DNA from: an uncultured Fibrobacter sp.
Lineage (GTDB): Bacteria; Fibrobacterota; Fibrobacteria; Fibrobacterales; Fibrobacteraceae
NCBI GenBank assembly: GCA_946408125.1
Contig: CAMJQW010000019.1
Coordinates: forward strand, 1 to 41,807
DNA length: 41,807 bases
Direction: 5' to 3'
Shown here piece after piece: positions 41,789-41,807 of this stretch. The notes beneath the pieces were generated by a model. It had not been told where the DNA came from. It did not search any database and saw only the letters and a program-made list of their open reading frames with translations. A program made the position numbers and the translations under genes. Each line of letters starts with the position of its first letter. Position 1 is the stretch's first letter.

Positions 41789-41807
41789 TGGCCTCACCCT
41801 CGGAGAC

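Overview
The window looks like chromosomal DNA of a Fibrobacter species (phylum Fibrobacterota). The evidence is the set of lineage-typical proteins: two large secreted proteins with the fibro-slime core (motif DDDVWVFI, then VVDIGGQH), two lipoproteins ending in a FISUMP (Fibrobacter succinogenes major paralogous) domain, and poly-Ser linkers. Promoters resemble TTGACT-17-TATATT, and Shine-Dalgarno sites are A-rich (AAGGAG type). I saw no tRNA, rRNA, CRISPR array, transposase or phage gene. This is a mostly housekeeping region with accessory surface-protein genes.

Layout. 1-4.0 kb (+): sulfur amino-acid block, with the 3' part of metE, then metY-cysK as an operon. 4.1-7.8 kb (+): a membrane HD-GYP c-di-GMP phosphodiesterase with a transporter-like N-terminus, followed by an AGCS sodium:amino-acid symporter. 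7.8-12.6 kb (-): a Gfo/Idh/MocA oxidoreductase fused to a TolB-like propeller, rpe, a TtcA-family tRNA thiolase, dnaN, and a 50-residue one-helix membrane protein just upstream of dnaN. 12.7-17.1 kb (+): a coiled-coil protein, an M23 peptidase homologue, and a 1036-residue protein made of two complete RNase E/G units in tandem. 17.2-25.2 kb (-): two giant fibro-slime proteins. 25.3-26.7 kb (+): a shortened pta. 26.8-35.2 kb (-): a TPR protein, phosphofructokinase, an outer-membrane-protein/response-regulator/histidine-kinase operon, a COG3014 lipoprotein with LpoB, and a PEGA protein. 35.3-41.6 kb (+): a COG3044 ATPase and the two tandem FISUMP lipoproteins. The window ends on a strong promoter with an A-tract region, whose gene lies outside.

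How the genes relate. MetY and CysK use sulfide directly on acetylated homoserine and serine, and MetE methylates homocysteine, so the first block can make cysteine and methionine. Pfk, Rpe and Pta are central carbon enzymes (glycolysis, pentose phosphates, acetyl-CoA/acetyl phosphate), in keeping with a sugar fermenter. The fibro-slime and FISUMP proteins are probable envelope or adhesion components. LpoB, the COG3014 lipoprotein and the M23 homologue point to cell-wall work.

The most unusual item is the double RNase E/G. Both halves keep the S1 region, the VRT 5'-sensor motif and the zinc-link CPxC. The second half, however, has Lys in place of one of the two metal-binding aspartates. The protein looks like a covalently fused active/inactive pair. 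Also notable are a palindromic repeat inserted in frame in the oxidoreductase gene, an M23 domain lacking a catalytic His, a Pta whose P-loop domain has decayed and gained a four-Cys linker, and a seven-fold Cys repeat in the FISUMP lipoproteins.
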